DNA of 6,480 nt from Cyanobacteriota bacterium (GCA_026389255.1 JAPLIF010000142.1:1-6480); one strand, 5' to 3'. Counted from the first letter of the stretch, positions 1 through 6,248 are shown. Notes: generated by a model not told the origin, from the sequence alone. Numbers and translations are program-made.

Positions 1-750
1 CAATCGGTGCGGGCCAAGGGCCTCGCCGGCAATCTGGTGACCGAAGCCGACCTGGCCGCTGAGGCCGCCGTCCTGGCGGTGTTGCTGCAGGAGACCCCCA
101 AGGTGCCGGTCCTGGCCGAGGAAGGGGGCCGGCTGGCCGGGGAAGGTCCCCTGGAGTGGTGTGTGGATCCCCTTGATGGCACCACCAACTACGCCCATGG
201 GTTTCCTTTTTTCGCCACCTCCGTGGGTCTTACCTGGCAGGAAAAGCCGCTCCTGGGCGCCATCGCCCTGCCGATGAGCGATGAACTCTTCTGGGCGGCC
301 CCGGGCCTGGGGGCCTGGTGCAACGACACCCGCCTGCAGGTGACTGGCTGCCAAAAGTTGGAGGACGCCCTGCTGGCCACCGGCTTCGCCTACGACCACA
401 TCAACCGCCTCGACAACAACTACGCCGAATTCGCCCATTTCACCCACCACAGCCATGGGGTGCGCCGGGCCGGTGCCGCCTCCGTCGACCTGGCCTTTGT
501 GGCCTCGGGCCGCGTCGACGGTTACTGGGAGCGGGGCCTGCAGCCCTGGGATCTGGCCGCCGGTGTGGTGCTGGTGGAACAGGCCGGTGGCGCGGTCAGT
601 GGCTATGGGGGAGAACCCCTGGACCTGGCCAGGGGGCGGGTGGTGGCCTGTGCCCCCGGCCTGCAACAGCCCATGCTGGCAGCCCTGGCCACCTGTCGCC
701 CCCTGAACGGCTCCAGTTATGGCGCCCCCGAATTGGACTCCCCCCTCTAG
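1..750 (+). CDS. Inositol monophosphatase family phosphatase (5' end missing)
   Basis: Mg2+-dependent phosphomonoesterase of the IMPase superfamily; the reading frame is open from the first base, so the true start lies upstream. Counting from the window edge, residues 13-17 (VTEAD) match the metal-loop Asp region, E40-E41 match the family's Glu motif, residues 56-63 (DPLDGTTN, D56 and D59) are the signature metal site, and W183-D184 in the WDLAAG motif supply the last metal ligand. Family members are about 260-270 residues, so roughly 30-40 N-terminal residues are missing and the catalytic core is complete. Substrate cannot be read from sequence: inositol phosphate, a sugar phosphate or histidinol phosphate are all possible. 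Only ten bases separate it from hisZ, consistent with one operon and hinting at histidinol-phosphate phosphatase, which is inference only. Family call is firm. Confidence 0.92.
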   Translation, partial: QSVRAKGLAGNLVTEADLAAEAAVLAVLLQETPKVPVLAEEGGRLAGEGPLEWCVDPLDGTTNYAHGFPFFATSVGLTWQEKPLLGAIALPMSDELFWAAPGLGAWCNDTRLQVTGCQKLEDALLATGFAYDHINRLDNNYAEFAHFTHHSHGVRRAGAASVDLAFVASGRVDGYWERGLQPWDLAAGVVLVEQAGGAVSGYGGEPLDLARGRVVACAPGLQQPMLAALATCRPLNGSSYGAPELDSPL

Positions 751-760
751 AACTGAGCCC

Positions 761-1945
761 ATGGCATTGCAACCCGCCGCGGGCGCCCGTGATCTCCATC
801 CCCGCGATGTGGAGAGCAACCGCCGTCTCTGCGATCTCCTGGCCCAGGTTTATCGCCTCTGGGGTTACGAGGAGGTCACACCACCCACGATCGAAACCCT
901 CGAGACCCTGGAGGCCGGCGGCGCGATCAGCGACCGGGAACTGGTGCGTCTGGTGGCAGACCAACCCCTGGGCCTGCGGCCCGAGCTGACGGCCTCGATC
1001 GCCAGGGCAGCCAGCACGCGCCTGCGCCACCGCCCCCGCCCCCTGCGGCTCTGGGCCACCGGCACGACCTTCCGCAGCAGTATCGATGACGGCGGCGGTC
1101 TGCGCATCACCGAGCGGCTGCAAAGCGGTGTGGAGCTCCTGGGGGACGCCTCGGCCGCAGCGGACACCGAGCTGATTCACCTGTTGCTGGCATCGGCGGC
1201 CACCCTGGGCCTGCAGGAGGGCCATCGCCCCACCTTGCTGGTGGGGCACCACGGCCTGTTGGGGGCCCTGCTGGAGGAGCTGGCCAGTGATCAAAGGCCG
1301 CTGGCCCGCCGGGCCCTCACCGGCTATGACCCCCTGGCCATCGAAGCGTTGGCGGTGCCGGAGGCCCAGCGCAGCCGCCTGCAGACCCTGCTGCGGCTGC
1401 GGGGTGAACCCAGTACTGTGCTGTATCAGATCGAGCAATGGTTGGGGCCGGTACCCCTGATTGCCAGCCTGTCCGCCACCTTGGCCAGTGTCGGGCCCAC
1501 CGCCGCAGGCATGGGTCTGCGGTTACAGCTGGATCCCAGCTTTCAGCCCCATTTCGATCTCTATGACGGCCTGGTGCTGAAGCTCGTCTGCCAGGGCGGC
1601 GAGGCCCCGGTGGCCATCGCCAGCGGGGGCCGTTACGACGGTCTGGTGCGGCGGTTCTGCACCGACCCCTTCCAGGGGGCGGGTACGGGCTTTGGCTTTG
1701 ATATTGAGGCGATTCGCGAGTTGCTGCAGACCACCGCCGGCCCCACCGCCCCCGCCGGCCCCTGGCTGGTGGCGGTGGCCAGGGCCCAGGACCTGCCCCT
1801 GGCCCTGGAGCGACTGGTCGAATGCCATGGCCGGGGAGAAGCGGCCGAACTCTGTCACCAGGTGTGCGCCGATGGCGCCGAGGCCGAGCGCATCGCCACC
1901 GAGCGGGGCTGCCGCGGTGCCCTATACCTGACGGCCTCTCCTTAG
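761..1945 (+). CDS. hisZ: ATP phosphoribosyltransferase regulatory subunit HisZ
   Basis: HisZ is a catalytically dead paralogue of histidyl-tRNA synthetase that pairs with short-form HisG to make ATP phosphoribosyltransferase, the first step of histidine biosynthesis in the cytoplasm. From the ATG at 761 it has 394 residues. The class II synthetase core is visible: GLRPELT at 71-77, a motif-2-like stretch RPRPLRLWATGTTFR at 91-105, HFDLYDGL at 264-271 where true synthetases carry the RGLDYY-type histidine loop, and SGGRYDGL at 288-295. The C-terminal anticodon-binding domain is short and divergent, arguing against HisRS. An in-frame ATG at 719 would add 14 Pro-rich residues overlapping the upstream gene. 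I prefer 761 because family members begin close to MALQPAAGARDL. No strong Shine-Dalgarno is present; translation may be coupled to the upstream gene. The HisG partner is not in the window. Confidence 0.92.
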   Translation: MALQPAAGARDLHPRDVESNRRLCDLLAQVYRLWGYEEVTPPTIETLETLEAGGAISDRELVRLVADQPLGLRPELTASIARAASTRLRHRPRPLRLWATGTTFRSSIDDGGGLRITERLQSGVELLGDASAAADTELIHLLLASAATLGLQEGHRPTLLVGHHGLLGALLEELASDQRPLARRALTGYDPLAIEALAVPEAQRSRLQTLLRLRGEPSTVLYQIEQWLGPVPLIASLSATLASVGPTAAGMGLRLQLDPSFQPHFDLYDGLVLKLVCQGGEAPVAIASGGRYDGLVRRFCTDPFQGAGTGFGFDIEAIRELLQTTAGPTAPAGPWLVAVARAQDLPLALERLVECHGRGEAAELCHQVCADGAEAERIATERGCRGALYLTASP

Positions 1946-1973
1946 GATCCGCCCAGCTTCGAGCCGCGCCGCC

Positions 1974-2201
1974 ATGGCCCACACCATCGTCACCGACATC
2001 TGCGAGGGGGTGGCCGATTGCGTGGATGCCTGCCCGGTGGCCTGCATCCATCCCGGTCAGGGGGCCAATCGCAAGGGGACGGCCTTCTACTGGATCGACG
2101 CTGACATTTGCATCGATTGCGGCATCTGCCTGCAGGTGTGCCCGGTGGCCGAGGCGATCCTGCCCGAGGAGCGGCCGGAATTGCAGCGCACCCCCACTTG
2201 A
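1974..2201 (+). CDS. Small bacterial-type di-cluster ferredoxin (7Fe/8Fe-like)
   Basis: A 75-residue soluble electron carrier with eight cysteines. The C-terminal half has a classical CX2CX2CX3CP site (C46, C49, C52, C56). The N-terminal half has C10, C16, C20 and C24, spaced CX5CX3CPX3C. Set beside Azotobacter-type 7Fe ferredoxin, these fall on the ligands of a 3Fe-4S cluster (C10, C16, with C56) and a 4Fe-4S cluster (C20, C46, C49, C52). The usual additional Cys between the first two is absent, which favours 3Fe-4S plus 4Fe-4S, although this is inferred. The loop between the halves (residues 25-45) is longer than in the Azotobacter protein. The gene starts 28 bases after hisZ and ends just before a terminator-like hairpin, so it is probably last in that operon. 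It is not PsaC, whose two CX2CX2CX3CP motifs are both canonical. Redox partner unknown. Confidence 0.88.
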   Translation: MAHTIVTDICEGVADCVDACPVACIHPGQGANRKGTAFYWIDADICIDCGICLQVCPVAEAILPEERPELQRTPT

Positions 2202-2202
2202 T

Positions 2203-2245
2203 CCCCAAGGCCACCATCCCTACAGCCACTGGCTTTGGGGCTTTT
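2203..2245 (+). terminator. Rho-independent-type terminator after the ferredoxin
   Basis: CCCCAAGGCCA (2203-2213) pairs with TGGCTTTGGGG (2230-2240) as an 11-bp stem containing one G-U pair and enclosing a 16-base loop, followed by C and then TTTT (2242-2245). It begins one base after the ferredoxin stop codon, the expected place for the end of the phosphatase-hisZ-ferredoxin unit. The T tract is short and the loop larger than usual, so termination may be incomplete. Confidence 0.6.
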
Positions 2246-2350
2246 GTGGCTCCAGCGCCGGTTGCGGCCCCGACGAAAGGGTGGAAACCCCGACTTGGCC
2301 AAGCCCCATACCCCTGTTGCAGAGTGGGCTGAAGCCGTAACCAACGCACA
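2246..2350 (+). promoter_or_regulatory. Upstream region of htpG (promoter presumed, not resolved)
   Basis: This 105-base non-coding stretch lies between the terminator-like hairpin and the htpG start, so an htpG promoter is expected here. I cannot pick a convincing -35/-10 pair. The heptamer CCCCGAC occurs twice, at 2268-2274 and 2288-2294, exactly 20 bases apart, and could be a regulator site or chance in GC-rich DNA. No CIRCE element (TTAGCACTC-N9-GAGTGCTAA) is visible. There is no clear Shine-Dalgarno before the GTG start. Confidence 0.35.
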
Positions 2351-4306
2351 GTGCTCCAGAGCGAACAGGGTCAGATTCAGATCCACACCGAGAACATCTT
2401 TCCGATCATCAAGAAGGCTGTTTATTCAGGCCATGAGGTTTTTCTACGGGAGCTGGTCAGCAATGGCGTCGATGCCATCAGCAAGCGGCGCATGGCGGCC
2501 ATGGCGGGCGATTGCAGCGAAGGCGAGGAGGGAAAAATCCGCATCCGCATCGATCGTGAGGCCAAAACGCTGACGATTAGTGATAACGGCATTGGCATGA
2601 CGGCCGATGAGGTGAAGCGCTATATCAATCAGGTGGCCTTTTCCAGCGCCGAAGAATTTCTGGAAAAGTACAAGCGTGAAACCGACGCCATCATCGGTCA
2701 TTTCGGCCTCGGTTTCTATTCCAGCTTCATGGTTGCTCGCCAGGTGGATCTGATTAGCCTCAGCGGCAGGCCAGGTTCCGAGGCGGTGCGCTGGAGTTGT
2801 GATGGATCCCCCAACTTCAGCCTGGAGGGGGCCGAGCGCAGCGAGCCGGGTACCGATGTGGTGCTGCACCTGCAGGAAGAAGAACTCGAATATATCGAGC
2901 CGGCCCGGATTCGCAGCCTCATCACCACCTACTGCGACTTCCTGCCGGTGGCGGTGGAATTGGATGGCGAAACGATCAACAAACGGGAAGCGCCCTGGCG
3001 CAAGAGTGCTCGGGAGCTGACCAAAGATGATTATATTGAGTTCTATCGCTATCTTTATCCCTTCCAGGGAGACCCTCTCTTCTGGGTGCATCTCAATACC
3101 GATTATCCCTACACCCTGCAGGGCATTCTTTATTTCCCACGCCTGGGCGCCCGCGCCGATTGGGAAAAGGGTGAGATCCGGCTTTATTGCAGCCAGGTTT
3201 TCGTTAGCGACTCGATCAAGGAGGTGGTGCCCCGCTATCTGCTGCCCCTGCGCGGCGTCATCGATTCCCCCGATATCCCCCTCAACGTCAGCCGCAGCGC
3301 CCTGCAAACCGACCGGCGGGTGCGCTCCATCGGCGGCTTCGTGGCCCGCAAGGTGGGGGATCGGCTCAAGGAGCTGTACCGCCAGGAGCCGGCCCGTTAC
3401 GCCGAGATCTGGGACGCCATCGCTCCCTTCATCAAGATCGGTGCGATGGAGGACGACAAGTTCGCCGACCAGGTGGGCGACCAGGTGTTGTTCGGCACCA
3501 GCGCCCCTGCCCCGATTGCGGCCGACAACGCCCCGGACAGCGCCGAGGGTGATGGCCCCCCCGTCGAGGCCCATGCCGATCCGATCGCCTGGGGCGACAA
3601 GTCCTACACCACCCTGGCGGGGTATCGGGCACGGTTGGGGGCCGACAACGCCAACCGCATCCTGTATTGCACCGATGAGGCGGGCCAGGCGGGGGCCTTG
3701 GCGTTGTGGAAAAGCCAGGGCGCCGAAGTGCTCCTGGCCGACAGCTTCATTGACACCCAATTTTTGCCCTGGCTGGAATCCCGCCATGGCGAGCTGCGCT
3801 TCCAGCGGGTCGATGCCGAGCTGGACGCCAGCCTGCAGGACAGTGAAAGCGGCCTCATCGATGCTGAGGGCAAGGACAACAACGACACCCTGCGCGATCT
3901 GTTCAAGCAGGCCCTCGCCGACGACCGCATCACCATCCAGGTGCAGTCCCTCAAGGGCGATGAGGCTCCAGCGGCCCTAATCCTGCTGCCCGAGCAGATG
4001 CGCCGCCTCAACGACATGGGAGCCCTGATGGAGCAACGCCTGCCGGGCCTGCCGGACCACCACGTTCTGCTGGTGAACCGTCGTCACCCCTTGGTGGATG
4101 GGTTGCTGAAGCTTTCTCGGGGGGCGGTGTTGACCACCGGTGCGGGCCCGGGCGGATCCCCCAGCCAGCAACTGGCCAACGACCTGGGCCGCCACGTCTA
4201 TGACATGGCCCGTCTGGCGGTGGGCGGACTGGCTCCGGAAGATCTGGCTGGCTTCCAGCAACGGGGCACCAGCCTCATGGGCCAACTGATGCAGCGCACG
4301 CTCTAG
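2351..4306 (+). CDS. htpG: Hsp90-family molecular chaperone HtpG
   Basis: Cytoplasmic ATP-dependent chaperone, homodimeric in the family, used in stress tolerance and client folding. At 651 residues it is slightly longer than the E. coli protein (about 624). The N-terminal GHKL ATPase domain shows E34, N38 and D41 in FLRELVSNGVDAISK, DNGIGM at 78-83, the lid glycine motif GHFGLGF at 116-122 and GTDV at 167-170. The middle domain keeps the catalytic-loop arginine, R315 in LNVSRSALQ. Residues around 380-415 form an acidic, Ala/Pro-rich linker before a divergent C-terminal dimerisation region; there is no MEEVD tail, as expected for bacteria. The start is GTG at 2351: in this frame a stop at 2330-2332 precedes it and no ATG, GTG or TTG lies between, and the next Met is residue 48, inside the ATPase domain. 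It appears to be transcribed separately from the hisZ group. Confidence 0.96.
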   Translation: MLQSEQGQIQIHTENIFPIIKKAVYSGHEVFLRELVSNGVDAISKRRMAAMAGDCSEGEEGKIRIRIDREAKTLTISDNGIGMTADEVKRYINQVAFSSAEEFLEKYKRETDAIIGHFGLGFYSSFMVARQVDLISLSGRPGSEAVRWSCDGSPNFSLEGAERSEPGTDVVLHLQEEELEYIEPARIRSLITTYCDFLPVAVELDGETINKREAPWRKSARELTKDDYIEFYRYLYPFQGDPLFWVHLNTDYPYTLQGILYFPRLGARADWEKGEIRLYCSQVFVSDSIKEVVPRYLLPLRGVIDSPDIPLNVSRSALQTDRRVRSIGGFVARKVGDRLKELYRQEPARYAEIWDAIAPFIKIGAMEDDKFADQVGDQVLFGTSAPAPIAADNAPDSAEGDGPPVEAHADPIAWGDKSYTTLAGYRARLGADNANRILYCTDEAGQAGALALWKSQGAEVLLADSFIDTQFLPWLESRHGELRFQRVDAELDASLQDSESGLIDAEGKDNNDTLRDLFKQALADDRITIQVQSLKGDEAPAALILLPEQMRRLNDMGALMEQRLPGLPDHHVLLVNRRHPLVDGLLKLSRGAVLTTGAGPGGSPSQQLANDLGRHVYDMARLAVGGLAPEDLAGFQQRGTSLMGQLMQRTL

Positions 4307-4376
4307 GGGAGTGCCTTTCCCTTTGGTAATGTCAACCATTCTTGGCCTTTCCGGGCCTTAGCCGTTCTCCCCTGTC
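4307..4376 (+). other. htpG-rpmB spacer with weak inverted repeats
   Basis: This 70-base gap has no gene. AGGGGAG at 4305-4311, overlapping the htpG stop, is the reverse complement of CTCCCCT at 4367-4373, just before the rpmB start, so the spacer could fold back on itself. GCCTTTCC occurs twice (4313-4320 and 4345-4352), and GGCC-N6-GGCC lies at 4344-4357. None has a T tract, so I do not call a terminator, and I cannot resolve an rpmB promoter. Confidence 0.3.
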
Positions 4377-4613
4377 ATGTCCCGCGTCTGTGAACTCACC
4401 GGTAAGCGTGCCAACAACGGCATGGCCGTCAGCCACTCCCATGTGCGCACCAAGAAGTTGCAGCAGGTGAATCTGCAATATCGCCGCCTCTGGTGGGCCG
4501 AGGGCAACCGCTTCGTCAACCTGCGGGTCTCCACCAAGGCCCTGCGCACCATCCAGAAACTCGGCCTCGGTCGCTTTGCTAAGGAACTGGGCGTGGATCT
4601 GCGCCGCTTCTGA
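4377..4613 (+). CDS. rpmB: 50S ribosomal protein bL28
   Basis: Structural protein of the large ribosomal subunit. The 78-residue product is of typical bL28 length and shows the family start [11 protein letters not shown], a His/Lys/Arg-rich stretch (SHSHVRTKK at 19-27), an NLQ..RLWW segment corresponding to the family's NLQ..R.W motif, and [15 protein letters not shown] followed by a basic C-terminal tail. Only one cysteine (C5) is present, so it is not the paired-cysteine zinc-binding form. The start at 4377 gives the conserved N-terminus directly. It sits 70 bases after htpG and is followed after 31 bases by the ATG that probably began the peroxiredoxin gene, so rpmB may share a transcript with that gene. 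Confidence 0.96.
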   Translation: MSRVCELTGKRANNGMAVSHSHVRTKKLQQVNLQYRRLWWAEGNRFVNLRVSTKALRTIQKLGLGRFAKELGVDLRRF

Positions 4614-4631
4614 AGTCCATCCCACCCCATT

Positions 4632-4637
4632 GGGGAA
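4632..4637 (+). promoter_or_regulatory. Shine-Dalgarno-like GGGGAA before the ATG at 4645
   Basis: GGGGAA ends seven bases before the ATG at 4645, a normal spacing, while nothing comparable precedes the GTG at 4659. This supports 4645 as the original start of the peroxiredoxin gene. CCCC at 4625-4628 can pair with GGGG at 4632-4635 across an ATT loop, which could partly hide the site. Confidence 0.4.
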
Positions 4638-4644
4638 ACCTTTG

Positions 4645-4733
4645 ATGCGCCGCCGACAGTGGCTGTCCCTGGCTGGTTCTTCCCTTCCCTTTGGCCTTTT
4701 GCTGGCCTGGGGAGTGTGGCTCCGGCCAATGCC
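4645..4733 (+). other. Split (frameshifted) signal-peptide region of the peroxiredoxin
   Basis: From ATG 4645 the frame reads MRRRQWLSLAG, then a hydrophobic stretch (SSLPFGLLLAW). This is a textbook exported-protein start with a twin-arginine-like RRxWLxxAG motif. It never reaches the enzyme: the matching C-region, SVAPANA followed by LGG, with an AxA cleavage site ending at 4733, is in the frame of the peroxiredoxin, one base back. Adding one base in TTTT (4697-4700) or GGGG (4709-4712) would join the two into a normal signal peptide. The cause may be a real one-base deletion, an assembly or sequencing error, or frameshifting. I see no canonical X-XXY-YYZ slippery site here. Confidence 0.65.
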
Positions 4734-5252
4734 TTGGGTGGCGTGTTGCCTGATCTCGATAAGCAGGCCCCGGTCTTTGATCTCGAGGGTGTGGCACCGC
4801 CCCAGGGGCGCCGATCCGTCAAGGGCGACACCGATGCCATCAAGGTGCGTTTGCGATCCTCAGACTTTCAGGGCCGCTGGCTGGTTCTTTATTTCTATCC
4901 CAAGGATTTCACCAGCGGCTGCACCCTCGAGGCCCGATCCTTTCAGGCGGCCCTAGGTGATTTCCACCGATTTGGCGCCGAAGTGGTGGGCATCAGCGCC
5001 GATGATGCCGAAGCCCATCTTTCTTTCTGTGCCGCCGAAGGGCTGGCCTATCCCCTGCTCTCCGATCCTGGGGGCAGCGTCAGTCGCGACTATGGCTCCT
5101 GGCTGGCGCCCTACTCGCAGCGCCACAGCTTTTTGATCGACCCCAAGGGCCAACTGCGGGCCCGCTGGGTGGGGGTGCGGCCCCTGGGCCATGGCCAGGA
5201 GGTGCTGGCCGAACTGCAACGGCTGCAGCAGTTGGACGCCAGCGCCCTGTGA
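4659..5252 (+). CDS. PrxQ/BCP-type peroxiredoxin, probably exported, signal region frameshifted
   Basis: Thiol peroxidase that would reduce hydrogen peroxide and organic peroxides. Numbered from GTG 4659 (197 residues), the thioredoxin-fold core starts near DKQAPVFDL (about 33-41), and PKDFTSGC at 81-88 is the PxxxTxxC active site with peroxidatic C88. The usual PrxQ resolving Cys five residues later is Arg93; the only other Cys is C124, 36 residues on. Residues about 44-66 form an insert before the first core strand. SVAPANA and the LGG after it look like a signal-peptidase site (cleavage after residue 25), implying a periplasmic or lumenal enzyme. The GTG is the first start in this frame, but it lacks a ribosome site and a basic n-region; the ATG at 4645 in another frame has both. 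The gene is therefore either broken at its 5' end, mis-sequenced, or translated from GTG. Its stop overlaps the next start. Confidence 0.85.
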   Translation: MAVPGWFFPSLWPFAGLGSVAPANALGGVLPDLDKQAPVFDLEGVAPPQGRRSVKGDTDAIKVRLRSSDFQGRWLVLYFYPKDFTSGCTLEARSFQAALGDFHRFGAEVVGISADDAEAHLSFCAAEGLAYPLLSDPGGSVSRDYGSWLAPYSQRHSFLIDPKGQLRARWVGVRPLGHGQEVLAELQRLQQLDASAL

Positions 5253-6172
5253 AATCCCCCCCAGCCCGTGGCCACGATCACCATCGGCATACCAGCCATC
5301 GTCGGGGCTTGCTGCGGCTGATCCTGGTGGCCTCTGCTGTTGTCGGAGTGGGCTTGGCTAGGCCGCGGCTGGGCCCAGCCCTGGCGACTCCCGTCGGCGG
5401 CGGCGCCAGCTTGCATGTCTTGGCGGTGGCGGATACGGGCAGCGGCAACAAACACCAGAGGGCGGTGGGCCAGCAGATGGCCTTGGTGAACCGGCGCCAG
5501 CCGGTGGATCTGGTGGTGCTGGCGGGCGACAACGTCTACCCCGACGGTGATCCGGCCAAGTTGGATCAGGCCTTCGTTAAGCCCTATCAGGAATTGCTGG
5601 CCGACAAAGTGCCCTTCGTTGCGGTACTGGGCAACCACGACATCCGCACCCGCAATGGCGAGGGCCAGGTGGCCTATCCGGCCTTTGGCATGGGGGGCCG
5701 CTGGTACAGCCTGCGGCGCGGGCCCGTGGAGTTCTTCCTGCTGGACACCAACGTCAATGCCGCCTGGCAGCACCAACTGCCCTGGCTCAAGGCAGCCCTG
5801 GCCCGCAGCACGGCCCCCTGGAAAGTGGTGGTGGGCCACCACCCCCTCTACACGGCGGGTTTTTACGGCGACGATGCGGCGGGTATTGCCCGCCTGGCGC
5901 CATTGTTCAAGCGCCATGGAGTACAGCTTTATATCAACGGCCATGACCATAACTACGAGCGCACCCAGCGCATCCATGGCACCACCTATCTGACGGTGGG
6001 CGGCGGCGGCGCCAACCTTCGGGCAGTGCTGCCCAACGAGAACACCGCCTACGCCACCAGCCAATACAGCTTTGCCCAGCTCAACTTTGGGGCCAAAAAA
6101 TTGCGGATCGAAGGCTGGAATGCCGAGGGTCAGCGGATTGATCAGGCGATGTTGTCCCTCGGTGGCGACTGA
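5249..6172 (+). CDS. Purple-acid-phosphatase-like metallophosphoesterase, exported
   Basis: Predicted binuclear-metal phosphoesterase acting outside the cytoplasm on phosphate esters. Its 307 residues from GTG 5249 contain all metallophosphoesterase blocks in order: D62 in ADTG, GDNVY with D94 and Y97, GNHD with N129 and H130, GHHP with H197 and H198, and GHDHNYER with H232 and H234. The Tyr after GDN is the feature of purple/tartrate-resistant acid phosphatases. The N-terminus has a His-rich n-region (H9, H11, H12, H14, H17), a twin-arginine-like HRRGLLR at 17-23, a hydrophobic segment to about residue 37 and ALA at 44-46 as a possible cleavage site. The GTG overlaps the peroxiredoxin stop (GTGA), so translation is probably coupled. 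Substrate (phosphomonoester, nucleotide or other) is not determined. Phosphate-starvation control is plausible for the family, but I saw no clear Pho box upstream. Confidence 0.88.
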   Translation: MKSPPARGHDHHRHTSHRRGLLRLILVASAVVGVGLARPRLGPALATPVGGGASLHVLAVADTGSGNKHQRAVGQQMALVNRRQPVDLVVLAGDNVYPDGDPAKLDQAFVKPYQELLADKVPFVAVLGNHDIRTRNGEGQVAYPAFGMGGRWYSLRRGPVEFFLLDTNVNAAWQHQLPWLKAALARSTAPWKVVVGHHPLYTAGFYGDDAAGIARLAPLFKRHGVQLYINGHDHNYERTQRIHGTTYLTVGGGGANLRAVLPNENTAYATSQYSFAQLNFGAKKLRIEGWNAEGQRIDQAMLSLGGD

Positions 6173-6206
6173 CGTCGTTGGCTGCCCCAAAAAGGTATTG
6201 GCCCAG

Positions 6207-6221
6207 GGGACGATCGGTCCC
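6207..6221 (+). repeat. Stem-loop GGGAC/GTCCC
   Basis: GGGAC (6207-6211) pairs perfectly with GTCCC (6217-6221) around a five-base GATCG loop, with a possible extra G-U pair outside. There is no T tract after it. It may be a transcript end or part of a structured RNA. Confidence 0.4.
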
Positions 6222-6248
6222 TGCGGCCGGCCTATTGCGTTTGTCGCA

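Noticed and set aside
719..760. Upstream ATG 719 as the start of hisZ
   Set aside because: It adds 14 residues that do not resemble HisZ and overlaps the phosphatase tail. The family-like N-terminus begins at 761.
318..989. Plus-strand frame spanning the IMPase gene and the start of hisZ
   Set aside because: Its composition is Pro/Arg/Gly-rich as expected for a shifted frame of GC-rich DNA, and it overlaps two genes with clear family motifs.
1974..2201. PsaC-like photosystem I iron-sulphur protein
   Set aside because: PsaC has two canonical CX2CX2CX3CP sites and about 81 residues. Here the first site is CX5CX3CPX3C and the loops differ.
2444..3787. 447-codon open frame on the minus strand opposite htpG
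   Set aside because: It lies entirely antisense to htpG, which has intact conserved motifs. Long antisense frames are common in GC-rich genes, and the translation shows no recognisable domain.
4344..4357. GGCC-N6-GGCC as a terminator for htpG
   Set aside because: A four-base stem without a following T tract is too weak to call.
4680..4715. Programmed -1 frameshift site in the peroxiredoxin leader
   Set aside because: No X-XXY-YYZ heptamer exists in the ATG-4645 frame, and I saw no strong downstream stimulatory hairpin. A one-base loss or sequence error is simpler.
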